The position numbers and the translations under genes are program-made. DNA of 64,000 nucleotides from Acinetobacter haemolyticus (lineage in GTDB: Bacteria > Pseudomonadota > Gammaproteobacteria > Pseudomonadales > Moraxellaceae): assembly GCF_900406815.1 (NCBI RefSeq), contig NZ_OVCN01000012.1, forward strand, positions 62,001-126,000. The letters run 5' to 3'. The notes under the pieces are model-generated. The model was given only the letters and a program-made list of their open reading frames with translations, did no database searches and had not been told where the DNA came from. Position 1 is the first letter of the stretch. Every line of letters begins with the position of its first letter. This document shows positions 33,800-42,542 of this stretch, in pieces.

Positions 33800-35209
33800 A
33801 TGAATGCTTCAGTCGCTTTAACCCCTGAGTTATTGACCCAATTAACGGCAATTGTGGGTGAAAACCGTATAAAAACCGATGCCGATAGCTTGGAAAATTG
33901 GGGACGAGATCATACTAAACATTTTGATCCGAACCCATCAGTCATCGTTTTTCCTTCAAGCACTGAACAAGTTCAGTCTGTTGTCAAACTTGCCAACCAA
34001 TTTAATGTCGCAATTACCCCATCAGGCGGTCGTACAGGACTTTCGGCTGGTGCGGTGGCAAGCAATGGCGAGATCGTGATTAGCTTTGACAAGATGAATC
34101 AGATCTTGGAGTTCTTCCCAGCAGATCGTATGGTACGCGTCCAAGCGGGTGTGGTGACTGAGCAACTACAGAATTATGCCGAAGAACAAGGCATGTACTA
34201 TCCAGTGGATTTCGCATCAGCGGGTTCAAGCCAGATCGGTGGGAACATTGGTACTAATGCAGGCGGGATCAAAGTCATCAAATACGGTATGACTCGTAAC
34301 TGGGTACTTGGCTTAACAGTTGTTACGGGTAAAGGTGACATTTTACGCTTAAACAAAGGCATGATTAAAAATGCGACAGGTTATGCCTTACAGCATTTAT
34401 TTATCGGTGGTGAGGGCACATTAGGTCTGATCACTGAAGCTGAAATTAAGCTAGAGCGTCAACCACAAAACTTGCAAGTGATGGTTTTGGGTACACCTGA
34501 TTTTGAGGCAGTGATGCCAGTATTGCATGCGTTCCAAAAAGAAATCGACTTAACCGCATTCGAGTTTTTTGGTGAAGTGGCAATGCAGAAAGTTTTGGAC
34601 CGCGGCCATGTCCAACGCCCGTTCGAAACACAAGCACCATTTTATGTATTACTTGAATTTGAAGCGCCATATGAGCCGATCATGGACAAAGCCATGCAGA
34701 TTTTTGAGCATTGCATGGAACAGGGTTGGGTGATTGATGGTGTAATGAGCCAAAGCCTTGATCAAGCGCAAAGCTTATGGCGTTTACGCGAAGATATTTC
34801 AGAGTCAATCGCACCGTTTATTCCGTATAAGAATGATATTTCAGTGCTGATTACGCATGTACCTGCATTTATCAAAGAAATTGATGCAATTGTTGCTGAT
34901 AACTATCCAGATTTTGAGATTTGCTGGTTTGGTCATATTGGTGACGGTAACTTACACTTAAATATTTTAAAACCTGAAAATTTGACCAAAGATGAGTTCT
35001 TTGCCAAGTGTCAGGTGGTCAATAAATACGTATTTGATACCGTGAAAAAATATGATGGTTCGATCTCTGCTGAGCATGGTGTGGGCATGACCAAGAAGCC
35101 ATATTTGGAATATTCACGTTCGCCTGAAGAAATTGAATATATGAAAGCATTGAAGCTGGCATTTGACCCGAAAGGAATTATGAACCCAGGAAAATTATTT
35201 GATCTTTAA
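33800..35209 (+). CDS. FAD-binding dehydrogenase, D-2-hydroxyglutarate dehydrogenase-like
   Basis: 469 residues of the FAD-linked oxidase family (GlcD/DLD/D2HGDH). The FAD_binding_4 domain shows VIVFPSSTEQVQSVVKLANQ, PSGGRTGLSAGAV and GSSQIGGNIGTNAGG. The C-terminal oxidase domain has WFGHIGDGNLHLNI with metal-binding histidines and SAEHGVGMTKK. Divergent placement next to serA favours D-2-hydroxyglutarate, the side product of SerA, as substrate; D-lactate or glycolate are other options. Coupling of the two enzymes is known in Pseudomonas. Confidence 0.85.
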   Translation: MNASVALTPELLTQLTAIVGENRIKTDADSLENWGRDHTKHFDPNPSVIVFPSSTEQVQSVVKLANQFNVAITPSGGRTGLSAGAVASNGEIVISFDKMNQILEFFPADRMVRVQAGVVTEQLQNYAEEQGMYYPVDFASAGSSQIGGNIGTNAGGIKVIKYGMTRNWVLGLTVVTGKGDILRLNKGMIKNATGYALQHLFIGGEGTLGLITEAEIKLERQPQNLQVMVLGTPDFEAVMPVLHAFQKEIDLTAFEFFGEVAMQKVLDRGHVQRPFETQAPFYVLLEFEAPYEPIMDKAMQIFEHCMEQGWVIDGVMSQSLDQAQSLWRLREDISESIAPFIPYKNDISVLITHVPAFIKEIDAIVADNYPDFEICWFGHIGDGNLHLNILKPENLTKDEFFAKCQVVNKYVFDTVKKYDGSISAEHGVGMTKKPYLEYSRSPEEIEYMKALKLAFDPKGIMNPGKLFDL

Positions 35210-35237
35210 TGCTTGATTAGATAAAAGAATTTCTGCT

Positions 35238-35266
35238 AAAAGCGTATCGTAAGATGCGCTTTTTTA
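35238..35266 (+). terminator. Terminator after the FAD-linked dehydrogenase
   Basis: AAAGCGTATC and GATGCGCTTT pair (two G-U pairs) around GTAA and run into TTTTTATTTT. The next gene starts only 14 bases beyond, so that gene needs readthrough or a promoter inside the preceding gene. Confidence 0.85.
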
Positions 35267-35280
35267 TTTTGAGAATTAAA

Positions 35281-36081
35281 ATGAATAATAAATTAAAAGA
35301 TGATTTAAGACCATTAAAAGTAAAACCAAAGTACAAAGGTGATGGTGAGGATATATTTTATATAAATCAAAAACTTGTAAATAAAAAAGATGAAATGGCT
35401 TTAACTTTAATGTACATCTGTGATCGTCAGCTTTTTGGTATGGGATACAGAATACTTATGAGAGAGTTATTTGATGGAATGGGTAAAAAAAGTGGAGAAC
35501 TTATTTGTCCATTTATTAAATCTCAAACAATATTACCTACATTAAGTTTTCCAGGTGATCTTGATTTACTAATTATTCCTTATGATAACGATCAACTCAT
35601 TATTTCTAAAACTTTAGCAGTCGAGGTTAAAGTAATTAGGGCTAAATTTCTAAAGCAGCAGAAGTCTCCAAATGATTTTGGTTTTTCTCAAGCAAATGGA
35701 TTGCTTGAAGCTGGTTTTCCGTATGTTGCAGTCCTGCATTTAATAATTTCAGATGAAAGTCCTCAAGATTATTGGAGAGAGGTTATGATGGCTCGTATTA
35801 TTGGTCATGATGGTGAAGCTGAGTCGTTAGGCTTATTAAAAAAAGATATGATGCCAGTTGATCTAATCAAACGGGCATATGGGCGTTTAAATTCAAATTG
35901 CTTAAATGCTAGCATAGGATTATTGGCTTCATATCTAGAGTTGAAAGAACCTCATGGTAAATGGTTTCCCACGGGAAGACCTGCTCTCTCTAATCCTAAA
36001 AGTTCTCAAGACACTTTTGATAAAATTGCTAAGTTTTATTATAAAAATTATGAGTTCTTTATGGATACTTCAAAATGGTAG
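35281..36081 (+). CDS. Orphan PD-(D/E)XK nuclease-like protein of unknown function
   Basis: 266 residues that I do not recognise as a named family. The centre reads PGDLDLLIIP (D93, D95) and, about 20 residues later, AVEVKVIRAK (E115-x-K117), then a helix with Q137-ANGLLEAGFPYVAVLHLII. Spacing and strand pattern match the PD-(D/E)XK restriction-endonuclease core with its trailing Q. ATG 35281 follows GAGAATTAAA; the frame also opens at 35254 inside the terminator. Very AT-rich codons and a solitary position suggest horizontal acquisition. A DNA-damaging defence or plasmid-derived role is possible but unproved. Confidence 0.75.
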   Translation: MNNKLKDDLRPLKVKPKYKGDGEDIFYINQKLVNKKDEMALTLMYICDRQLFGMGYRILMRELFDGMGKKSGELICPFIKSQTILPTLSFPGDLDLLIIPYDNDQLIISKTLAVEVKVIRAKFLKQQKSPNDFGFSQANGLLEAGFPYVAVLHLIISDESPQDYWREVMMARIIGHDGEAESLGLLKKDMMPVDLIKRAYGRLNSNCLNASIGLLASYLELKEPHGKWFPTGRPALSNPKSSQDTFDKIAKFYYKNYEFFMDTSKW

Positions 36082-36173
36082 ATGTATCGTTTCTTCCATA
36101 TGTTAAGGCATCAAAATCCAACAGTATTAAATAGAAGATGATCAGTAAGTATCCCTTACTGAGCGCTTGTAGT

Positions 36174-36488
36174 TTAAACACCACTTTCCAAGATACGAAC
36201 TTTCACATCAGCCACATGCGCTTTGGTCGCTTCAAAATGCTTCAGCATATGTGCCGTTTGCATATGTGCCTCAAGATGAGCGGTACTTTCCCATTGCTCT
36301 AACATCACAATGCTATTTTCATCTTGCGTCTGCATGGCAATCGTAGGTAGATGATCAATCAATGGTGCATAACCATGACAACCCTCTTCAGCTAATACGG
36401 TTGGAATAATTTTCTGGAAAGCATCTAAAACGGCTTGGCGGTGTTCTGCACCTACATGTGTCTGAATTTCAGCAATAATCGTCAACAT
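36174..36488 (-). CDS. Antibiotic-biosynthesis-monooxygenase-fold protein, YgiN-like
   Basis: 104 residues with the dimeric alpha/beta ABM barrel pattern: LTIIAEIQTHVGAEHRQAVLDAFQKIIPTVLAEEGCHGY and IVMLEQWESTAHLEAHMQTAHMLKHFEA in outline. YgiN of E. coli oxidises quinols and pairs with MdaB; this gene likewise follows an MdaB-like quinone reductase by 12 bases. Role in a quinone redox cycle is inferred from that pairing. Confidence 0.85.
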   Translation of the reverse strand: MLTIIAEIQTHVGAEHRQAVLDAFQKIIPTVLAEEGCHGYAPLIDHLPTIAMQTQDENSIVMLEQWESTAHLEAHMQTAHMLKHFEATKAHVADVKVRILESGV

Positions 36489-36500
36489 ATCATTTCTCTC

Positions 36501-37091
36501 TTAATTCGTTTTCGTAAAAAGCTGATCTAAATGGGCTTTATAATCTTCGATATAGCTTGGCACATTCGGCATTTTGATTACATCATTTACGATAAATGTC
36601 GGAAGTGATTCCATACCCAAGAATTGATTGGCTTTATGGAAAGGTAAATACACACCATCTACACCCACGCCGTGAAAGAATTGATCAGGGTTAGTAAACG
36701 CTTCCATTGGTGCATTCCATGTCAACGATAACATGTACTTTTTACCTTGAATCAAGCCACCTGAACCGTACTTTTTAGAAGCATCAAAACGGCTACGTCC
36801 ATCGCTGGCATATAGCGAACCATGCCCAATCGTAAAAATATCATCAATGTATTTTTTCATGGTCCATGGTGCACCCATCCACCAACCCGGCATTTGATAG
36901 ATCACCACATCAGCCCATAGATATTTTGCTATTTCGGCTTGGATGTCATAGTCACTGTCGGTACGTGTCACTTGTACATTATGACCTAAAGCTTTTAAAT
37001 GCGATTCTGAAAAGTCAGTCAGGGTGTCATTCAACTCACCATTTGAGTGTGCGAATTGTTTAGCACCATTAATAATTAAAATATTGCTCAT
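36501..37091 (-). CDS. mdaB: NAD(P)H:quinone oxidoreductase, MdaB-like flavodoxin-fold protein
   Basis: 196 residues from ATG 37091 (MSNILIINGAKQFAHSNGELN). Motifs of the family are YQMPGWWMGAPWTMKKYIDDIF and YGSGGLIQGKKYMLSLTWNAP, which bind FAD and shape the active site. MdaB reduces quinones by two electrons and guards against redox-cycling drugs. Six more in-frame-start codons upstream (TTG 37103) are less likely because GAG lies seven bases from ATG 37091. Operon with the YgiN-like gene. Confidence 0.88.
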   Translation of the reverse strand: MSNILIINGAKQFAHSNGELNDTLTDFSESHLKALGHNVQVTRTDSDYDIQAEIAKYLWADVVIYQMPGWWMGAPWTMKKYIDDIFTIGHGSLYASDGRSRFDASKKYGSGGLIQGKKYMLSLTWNAPMEAFTNPDQFFHGVGVDGVYLPFHKANQFLGMESLPTFIVNDVIKMPNVPSYIEDYKAHLDQLFTKTN

Positions 37092-37343
37092 GGAATAACT
37101 CAAAATAGATTTCTAAAACTTGAGTGCATTCTAGAGCGCCTATTCTTGAGTAAAAACGCATAAATAAGCAAAATACTATTGACCAAAAATCAATGATTGC
37201 TTGATGAATGCTGCTTCCAAGTTCGCTCTCAGTCGCTTATATCGTAAATACAACATGGATTTGCAGCATATATACATATCACGACTAGTCGATTTATTTC
37301 TAAGGGGTAACATAAATAGATACTTTTACGAGGAGAATGAAAA

Positions 37344-37715
37344 ATGCATAAACTTTGTATGATCTTAGGGGTAGGGTTGTTTTTGACTGCATGTAATCAA
37401 CCTACGCAATCGTCTCAACAGCAAATGGATACTGAACCGAGCACAGCGATGCATGCGGTATTATCAGATCAGCCGAATTTATTTGATGAAGACAGTAATC
37501 TAAAAATAGATCAGCAATTTAATCGTGCAGAAAATCCTAGTGAAGCACAAGTGACAGTTGAACAGTCTCAACTCGATGATTCTGTGATTGCCATTCGTAC
37601 AGAATATCAATTAAAACGTGATCAAACGGTGTGGAAAATCGTGAATAAGAAACAAAGTTATCAATGTGCTAGAGGGGAGAACACAGCTAACTTCCAATTT
37701 GAGTTATGCCCTTGA
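37344..37715 (+). CDS. Small putative lipoprotein of unknown function
   Basis: 123 residues. Lipobox LTAC at residues 13-16 after a short hydrophobic signal; C16 would be lipidated. The mature part is hydrophilic (QPTQSSQQQMDTEPS) and ends in a small domain with two cysteines (SYQCARGENTANFQFELCP), probably disulfide-bonded in the periplasm. GAGGAG precedes the ATG by eight bases. No family recognised. Confidence 0.8.
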   Translation: MHKLCMILGVGLFLTACNQPTQSSQQQMDTEPSTAMHAVLSDQPNLFDEDSNLKIDQQFNRAENPSEAQVTVEQSQLDDSVIAIRTEYQLKRDQTVWKIVNKKQSYQCARGENTANFQFELCP

Positions 37716-38063
37716 TCCATTGATATGATTTTGAGTTGACTGAAAGATAGACAATATTGTGGATAACTTTTGGGTTATTCACATATTAAAACATTTGCCT
37801 AAATTGCGGTCATTTTTAAAAAGTGCTACAGTTGCGCGTGGAAATTTTTCCTAACGATAAAATATTTTATCAATCTCACGAAAATATATTTTTTCTTATA
37901 TACACCTTGTGAATACGGTGTTTTCACATTTATTACATGCGCTCTCACAGCATGAAAATCAAAATTTAATTTAAATCTAAACCATAAAATCGTGTGGTGA
38001 TGTTCCTATTTTCTTTGTATGGAAATGGGGCGCATCCGAATTGGTTGTTTTTGTGAATAGAAC
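37716..38063. other. 348-base intergenic region with paired DnaA-box-like sites
   Basis: AT-rich spacer between the lipoprotein and craA. Apart from the inverted DnaA-box pair at 37758-37783, no ORF or promoter was assigned with confidence. craA has no clear Shine-Dalgarno sequence. Confidence 0.5.
37758..37783. promoter_or_regulatory. Inverted pair of DnaA-box-like sequences
   Basis: TGTGGATAAC (37758-37767) contains a perfect complement of the DnaA box TTATCCACA. GTTATTCACA (37774-37783) fits TTATNCACA on the opposite strand. Six bases separate them. As RNA they form a ten-bp hairpin with one G-U pair but no U-tract follows, so a binding site is at least as likely as a terminator. Confidence 0.45.
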
Positions 38064-39296
38064 ATGATGACGAATAATCAAAATATGACGTTAAACCGTA
38101 TAACGCTCATGTTTCCTTTAGCTTTGGTGCTATTTGAGTTTGCGGTTTATATTGGTAATGACTTGATACAGCCTGCAATGCTGTCGATTACCCAAGAATT
38201 TGGTGTCAGTGCGACGTGGGCTCCTTCATCTATGTCATTTTATTTATTGGGTGGTGCCAGTGTTGCGTGGTTGCTTGGCCCCCTTTCAGATCGACTTGGA
38301 CGTAAAAAAGTCCTGCTAGCGGGTGTCGCTTTCTTTACGATATGTTGCTTGTTGATTTTATTGACGCATAACATTGAACAATTCTTAGCATTGCGTTTCT
38401 TGCAAGGCATTGGTTTGACTGTCATTTCTGCAGTTGGTTACGCGGCTATTCAAGAAACATTTGAAGAGCGAGATGCCATTAAGGTCATGGCATTGATGGC
38501 CAATATTTCTTTGCTTGCGCCATTATTAGGCCCTGTACTGGGTGCTTTTTTAATTGAACATATTTCTTGGCATTGGGGCTTTGTTGCAATTGCATCAGTT
38601 TCTTTTTTGAGTTGGTTTGGTTTAAAGAAATTTATGCCATCTGTACAAGAAAGCAGAGCCAAGCAACCATTTAGTTATATCTTTGATGATTTCAAAAAGG
38701 TATTTAGTAATCGTCGTTTCTTAGGTACAAGTTTAGCTTTGCCTTTGGTTGCGATGCCATTGATGTTATGGATTGCATTGTCTCCTGTGATTTTGGTGGA
38801 TGAGTTGAAGCTCAGTAGCTTGCAATATGGCTTAGCCCAATTTCCAATTTTCTTTGGTTTGATTGCAGGTAATATTGTGTTGATCAAAGTCATGGATCGC
38901 TTTGCTCTAGGTAAGACGATATTGGTGGGTTTACCGATCATGTTCCTCGGTACATTATTTCTGATTTTGGGTGTCATTTGGCCGCTGTATTTAGTGCCAT
39001 GTCTATTGATTGGGATGACCTTGATCAGTTTCGGAGAGGGGATTAGTTTCTCGGTGATGTATCGTTTTGCATTAATGTCCTCGGAAGTGTCGAAAGGAAC
39101 AGTCGCAGCTGCAGTTTCAATGGTGATGATGATGAGTTTCTTCCTCATTATTGAACTGGTACGTGTACTTTATACTTACTTCCACATTTGGGCTTTTGCT
39201 CTCGCAAGTGTGACCTTGATTGCTTTATGGTTCGCTCAGCCAAGACGTGTATTGAAGCATGTGATGCAAGCTCGTCAGGCCGAAGGATTGTATTAA
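38064..39296 (+). CDS. craA: CraA-type MFS drug efflux pump
   Basis: 410 residues, twelve membrane helices, MdfA-like. The first helix LMFPLALVLFEFAVYIGNDLIQP carries the membrane-embedded acidic residues (E in FEFAV, D in GNDLI) typical of MdfA/CraA. Motif A is GPLSDRLGRKKVLLAG. The sequence closely follows the Acinetobacter chloramphenicol pump CraA as I know it (for example SATWAPSSMSFYLLGGASVAW). Proton-driven export of chloramphenicol and other cations is expected. It is flanked by single genes and ends in a strong terminator. Confidence 0.9.
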   Translation: MMTNNQNMTLNRITLMFPLALVLFEFAVYIGNDLIQPAMLSITQEFGVSATWAPSSMSFYLLGGASVAWLLGPLSDRLGRKKVLLAGVAFFTICCLLILLTHNIEQFLALRFLQGIGLTVISAVGYAAIQETFEERDAIKVMALMANISLLAPLLGPVLGAFLIEHISWHWGFVAIASVSFLSWFGLKKFMPSVQESRAKQPFSYIFDDFKKVFSNRRFLGTSLALPLVAMPLMLWIALSPVILVDELKLSSLQYGLAQFPIFFGLIAGNIVLIKVMDRFALGKTILVGLPIMFLGTLFLILGVIWPLYLVPCLLIGMTLISFGEGISFSVMYRFALMSSEVSKGTVAAAVSMVMMMSFFLIIELVRVLYTYFHIWAFALASVTLIALWFAQPRRVLKHVMQARQAEGLY

Positions 39297-39297
39297 T

Positions 39298-39329
39298 AAA
39301 AAAGCTGAGTTGTCACAACTCAGCTTTTT
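39298..39329. terminator. Bidirectional terminator between craA and the AI-2E-type permease
   Basis: AAAAAGCTGAGTTG (39299-39312) and CAACTCAGCTTTTT (39316-39329) form a 14-bp stem with loop TCA, flanked by A- and T-runs. Serves both convergent genes. Confidence 0.93.
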
Positions 39330-39386
39330 AACATTGTTTGAAAAAACAGCAAGGTTGTGGATATCTTTTTAGATACCCACAACGAT

Positions 39387-40487
39387 TTATTTGGGATCAG
39401 GAGGAACATCGAGTTGAGCAACAGGTTGCTGTTCGACATTTTCATGCAGCCATTCTCTCCAGATTGCCAGTAACACAGCCAAAATTACAGGTCCAATAAA
39501 TAAACCAACGAGACCGAAACTCGCGATACCGCCTAGAACACCAAACATAATCAATAAGAATGGGATTTGGGTGGCGCCAGAGATAACTAATGGGCGGATC
39601 ACATTGTCGGCACTACTTACAATTAATACACCCCAAGTTACGACGCCAATCGCTTCAACTGTTTGACCTTGCGAAAATAGCCATAGCCCAACCCCAAGAT
39701 ATGAAATAGGCGTTCCAAAGGGAATCAAAGCCAAGATGAATGTGACAATCGTCAGTACCATAGGGTTAGGTACACCTGCCACAAAATAACTTAAACCAGC
39801 CAAAAGCGCTTGTGCAACTGCAGTTAGACCAATGCCATAGACCACCGCACGTGTCGTTTCTGAGATCGTTTGCAAGTAATGATGAACACGTGGTCCAATC
39901 ACCATTTCCAGCGCACGACTGACTTGTGCCAAGATGGTCTGTCCATCACGATAGAAAAAGAACAGCGTCATCAAGGCAAAAGCCAATTTGACCAAATTAC
40001 GACTAATTTCACTCAGGACAAAGCGACCATAGCTCAAGTGACTTTGAATCCATTCCGCAATACTACGGGTGATACTATTCGGATCACCACTGAGCTCATT
40101 GAGGGTATGGCTAATATCTTCACCGATCACGGGTAAGTTTCGGATGAAGTCAGGTACTTGAATATGACCTGAGAATAATTGTTTTTGTAAATTGAGATAG
40201 AGATTACGACCCTCGAGTTGCAGTAAGAAGATCGCAAAAATAAAAGGGACCCCAATCACTAAAATGACCAGAGTAATCATAATCGTCGCATTCAGTGTAG
40301 GACGATTTTCCCCAAAAAAACGACTTTGCACCCATAGATAAACAGGCCACGTCATATAGGCAATAATCGCTGCCCAAAGAACCGGAACAATAAAATATTT
40401 GAGAAGATTAAATCCCAAAAAAATGAGGACAAAAAACAGTCCAAACAGCAAGACGCGTTGTAAGATGGGAGCGTATGGTTGCACCAT
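39387..40487 (-). CDS. AI-2E transporter family (PerM/YdiK-like) membrane protein
   Basis: 366 residues, seven to eight membrane helices with a central soluble loop, the layout of the AI-2E exporter superfamily. Markers include ALALIPFGTPISYLGVGLWLF-like and VISGATQIPFLLIMFGVLGGIASFGLVGLFIGPVILA-like segments near the C-terminus. Members export AI-2 or exchange Na+/H+; the actual substrate here is unknown. The tail is proline-rich (PVAQLDVPPDPK). Confidence 0.9.
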   Translation of the reverse strand: MVQPYAPILQRVLLFGLFFVLIFLGFNLLKYFIVPVLWAAIIAYMTWPVYLWVQSRFFGENRPTLNATIMITLVILVIGVPFIFAIFLLQLEGRNLYLNLQKQLFSGHIQVPDFIRNLPVIGEDISHTLNELSGDPNSITRSIAEWIQSHLSYGRFVLSEISRNLVKLAFALMTLFFFYRDGQTILAQVSRALEMVIGPRVHHYLQTISETTRAVVYGIGLTAVAQALLAGLSYFVAGVPNPMVLTIVTFILALIPFGTPISYLGVGLWLFSQGQTVEAIGVVTWGVLIVSSADNVIRPLVISGATQIPFLLIMFGVLGGIASFGLVGLFIGPVILAVLLAIWREWLHENVEQQPVAQLDVPPDPK

Positions 40488-40822
40488 AGTTTTCTCTAGT
40501 GCTGGAAATCGAATAGATTCATATTAACTGAAAAATGTAGCCAGTAAAATTTCATTCCGTAATTTCACATTTAAATATTTCGAAAGAATGAATATTAAAA
40601 CTCAATGATATGCGTTAATTCACTATTATAGGATTGAATAATTAATTATATCAGCAATATTAGGGTCTTATAAAACCTTTACCGAAAATGTGTCATTAAA
40701 ATATAACTGTTAACCATAGCAACATTTGCTATCGACTTTAATACAGGAGTGGATAAAGAGTTACAAAGCGGATTGTTATATTGGACGTTATACATCCATA
40801 AAGTGATTTAAGGAGCAGTTCG
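40488..40822. other. 335-base intergenic region
   Basis: AT-rich divergent spacer between the permease and the acidic 133-residue protein. A small palindrome ATAGCA-ACATT-TGCTAT lies near 40717. No ORF seen; promoters of both genes must lie here. Confidence 0.45.
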
Positions 40823-41224
40823 ATGAAACAGTCAAATAATCAGAACAATTCAGCTTCAGAAGTTGATCAGGATCTTCATTCAAAACAAAATCAAGCCGAT
40901 GCTACAAAAGCTGATGCGGTAGCTAACTTAGTGAACAATGATAAACTCAGTTATCAGCAAGTCGAGGGACTGACGGATAGTGATGAGTTACAGGAAGAAA
41001 TGAAAAAGGCTGATATTCCTAAAAATCCTGAAAACGCTTTACAAGAACAAGGTGCGGAACGTGAACACGCCATAAAGACAAATGATGGTAGTCACGGCAA
41101 TGAGAAAATCCGTAAAGCCGTTGAAAACCTCGATAGCGATGAAATGAAGCATAATTTGAAAGATGAGGACGATGATAATGATGAGCCTAGTCCAAATCCT
41201 GCGCCGTTCATCACCCCTGAATAA
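40823..41224 (+). CDS. Acidic, probably disordered protein of unknown function
   Basis: 133 residues with no hydrophobic segment, rich in N, D, E, Q and K. It has no signal peptide, so it is probably cytoplasmic. The C-terminus is strongly acidic (KDEDDDNDEPSPNP). The composition recalls hydrophilic stress proteins, but I recognise no family. GGAG with seven-base spacing supports the start. Monocistronic. Confidence 0.8.
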   Translation: MKQSNNQNNSASEVDQDLHSKQNQADATKADAVANLVNNDKLSYQQVEGLTDSDELQEEMKKADIPKNPENALQEQGAEREHAIKTNDGSHGNEKIRKAVENLDSDEMKHNLKDEDDDNDEPSPNPAPFITPE

Positions 41225-41297
41225 ATTAATTTAAGCCCGTAAAGATGAATATTAATAATTCACCTTGTTTCATTCAGTCACTATGGAACAAGGTGAT

Positions 41298-41942
41298 TTA
41301 AAACCACTCACTTGGGTCATCAACCAATTGATTTAAAACTGGCTGCCATTGGCTTTGAATCGTCACGAAATTCTTTTGAGATTTATCAAAAATACTCAAG
41401 CCTTGCATGGCGAGTGTTCCATAGGCACTTCGTTCAGAAATCCATGCCACAGGTGGATGCTCAATTTTAGTAAAAAAGTTTTGAATATCTTTAGAGCTGG
41501 CACTATTCGGCTTGACGCGATTGGCAATCAGTAAAATCTGTACTTTACCTTTTCGAATACGTTTAATCTCTTGCAAATGTTTAAGAAAGCGACGAGTACT
41601 GTCGATATCAAAAAAAGAAGGCTGGATCGGTGTAACAATCGCATGTGCTTCGCTGACCAATTGTTCAGCATGTTCACCTGAGAGTGCACCTGGCGCATCA
41701 ATAATTAGATAATCCAGATTTTTGGGTGCATCACCGATTGATTTCTCATGTCGCCAGTCTAGACTTTGGATTTGCGCGACGTTTTCAGGCCGTTGTTTTA
41801 ACCATTGTAATGAAGATTTCTGGTTGTCAGCATCTGCTAAAGCAACCTTATATCCTTTTTGTGATAATGCTGTAGCAAGGGTGATTGCCGTCATGGTCTT
41901 ACCACAGCCACCTTTTTGATTTGCGATTAATATTGTCTTCAT
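41298..41942 (-). CDS. Orphan ParA/MinD-type ATPase
   Basis: 214 residues. Deviant Walker A KGGCGKTMTA (residues 10-19), Walker A' and B regions (ADADNQKSSLQW and LDYLIIDAPG) are intact. PIQPSFFDIDSTRRFL and IANRVKPNSASS complete the ParA core. There is no ParB/CopG partner next to it, unlike chromosome- or plasmid-partition loci. It might position some other cargo on the nucleoid. A divergent, membrane-anchored nuclease-like gene lies about 130 bases away. Confidence 0.9.
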   Translation of the reverse strand: MKTILIANQKGGCGKTMTAITLATALSQKGYKVALADADNQKSSLQWLKQRPENVAQIQSLDWRHEKSIGDAPKNLDYLIIDAPGALSGEHAEQLVSEAHAIVTPIQPSFFDIDSTRRFLKHLQEIKRIRKGKVQILLIANRVKPNSASSKDIQNFFTKIEHPPVAWISERSAYGTLAMQGLSIFDKSQKNFVTIQSQWQPVLNQLVDDPSEWF

Positions 41943-42074
41943 GAACTTAGATTTATTTAACAGGACTTTATATATTCAGCTATACCTTAGCATCTTTTTT
42001 ACCAGAGTGTGTGACACATGACAAAAGTTTAATGTTGCAGTTAAATAGCAATCTTGAAGGATAAGGACGTTTTT

Positions 42075-42542
42075 ATGTCGGTTTGGCTTGCAATGCTGAT
42101 AGGGGCTTGTATCGGAGTGGTTTTGACCACCATTATTTTATCTAATAGTCGTAATGGGCGGATCCAAGCAGAGTATGAAAAATACATTGCAGAATTAGAG
42201 CTGGAACATAAACAAGCATTATTAGATGCACAGAAACGCAGTGTGAATACCAGTCGAGCTGTACTCAAAGGGAAAATGGCAGAGCAGTTTGCTCCCATCC
42301 TTCCTGAGTTTCGATATTTACCCAGTGATGCTAAGTTTTTAGGCGATCCAGTGGATTATGTAGTTTTTGATGGCTATACCGACTTTCGTGATGGGGATGG
42401 CGAAGCCGAAGATATTGAAGTGATTTTACTGGATATTAAAAGTGGCGGTGCACGCTTGAGTAAGGGACAGCAAGCGATTGCTCAAGCAGTGCAAGAGGGA
42501 CGGGTACGTTTTGAAACACTCAGAATTGATTTTGAGGACTAG
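42075..42542 (+). CDS. Membrane-anchored Holliday-junction-resolvase-related endonuclease-like protein
   Basis: 155 residues. An N-terminal transmembrane helix (LAMLIGACIGVVLTTIIL), then a coiled segment, then a PD-(D/E)XK-like core: FLGDPVDYVVFDGYTDF (D) followed by IEVILLDIKSGGARLSKGQQAI with D-x-K and the trailing QxAI helix. This fits the Holliday-junction-resolvase-related family. A membrane anchor on a nuclease is notable and function is unknown. ATG 42075 follows AAGGA by seven bases. Its last 23 bases overlap the convergent methyltransferase gene. Confidence 0.82.
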   Translation: MSVWLAMLIGACIGVVLTTIILSNSRNGRIQAEYEKYIAELELEHKQALLDAQKRSVNTSRAVLKGKMAEQFAPILPEFRYLPSDAKFLGDPVDYVVFDGYTDFRDGDGEAEDIEVILLDIKSGGARLSKGQQAIAQAVQEGRVRFETLRIDFED

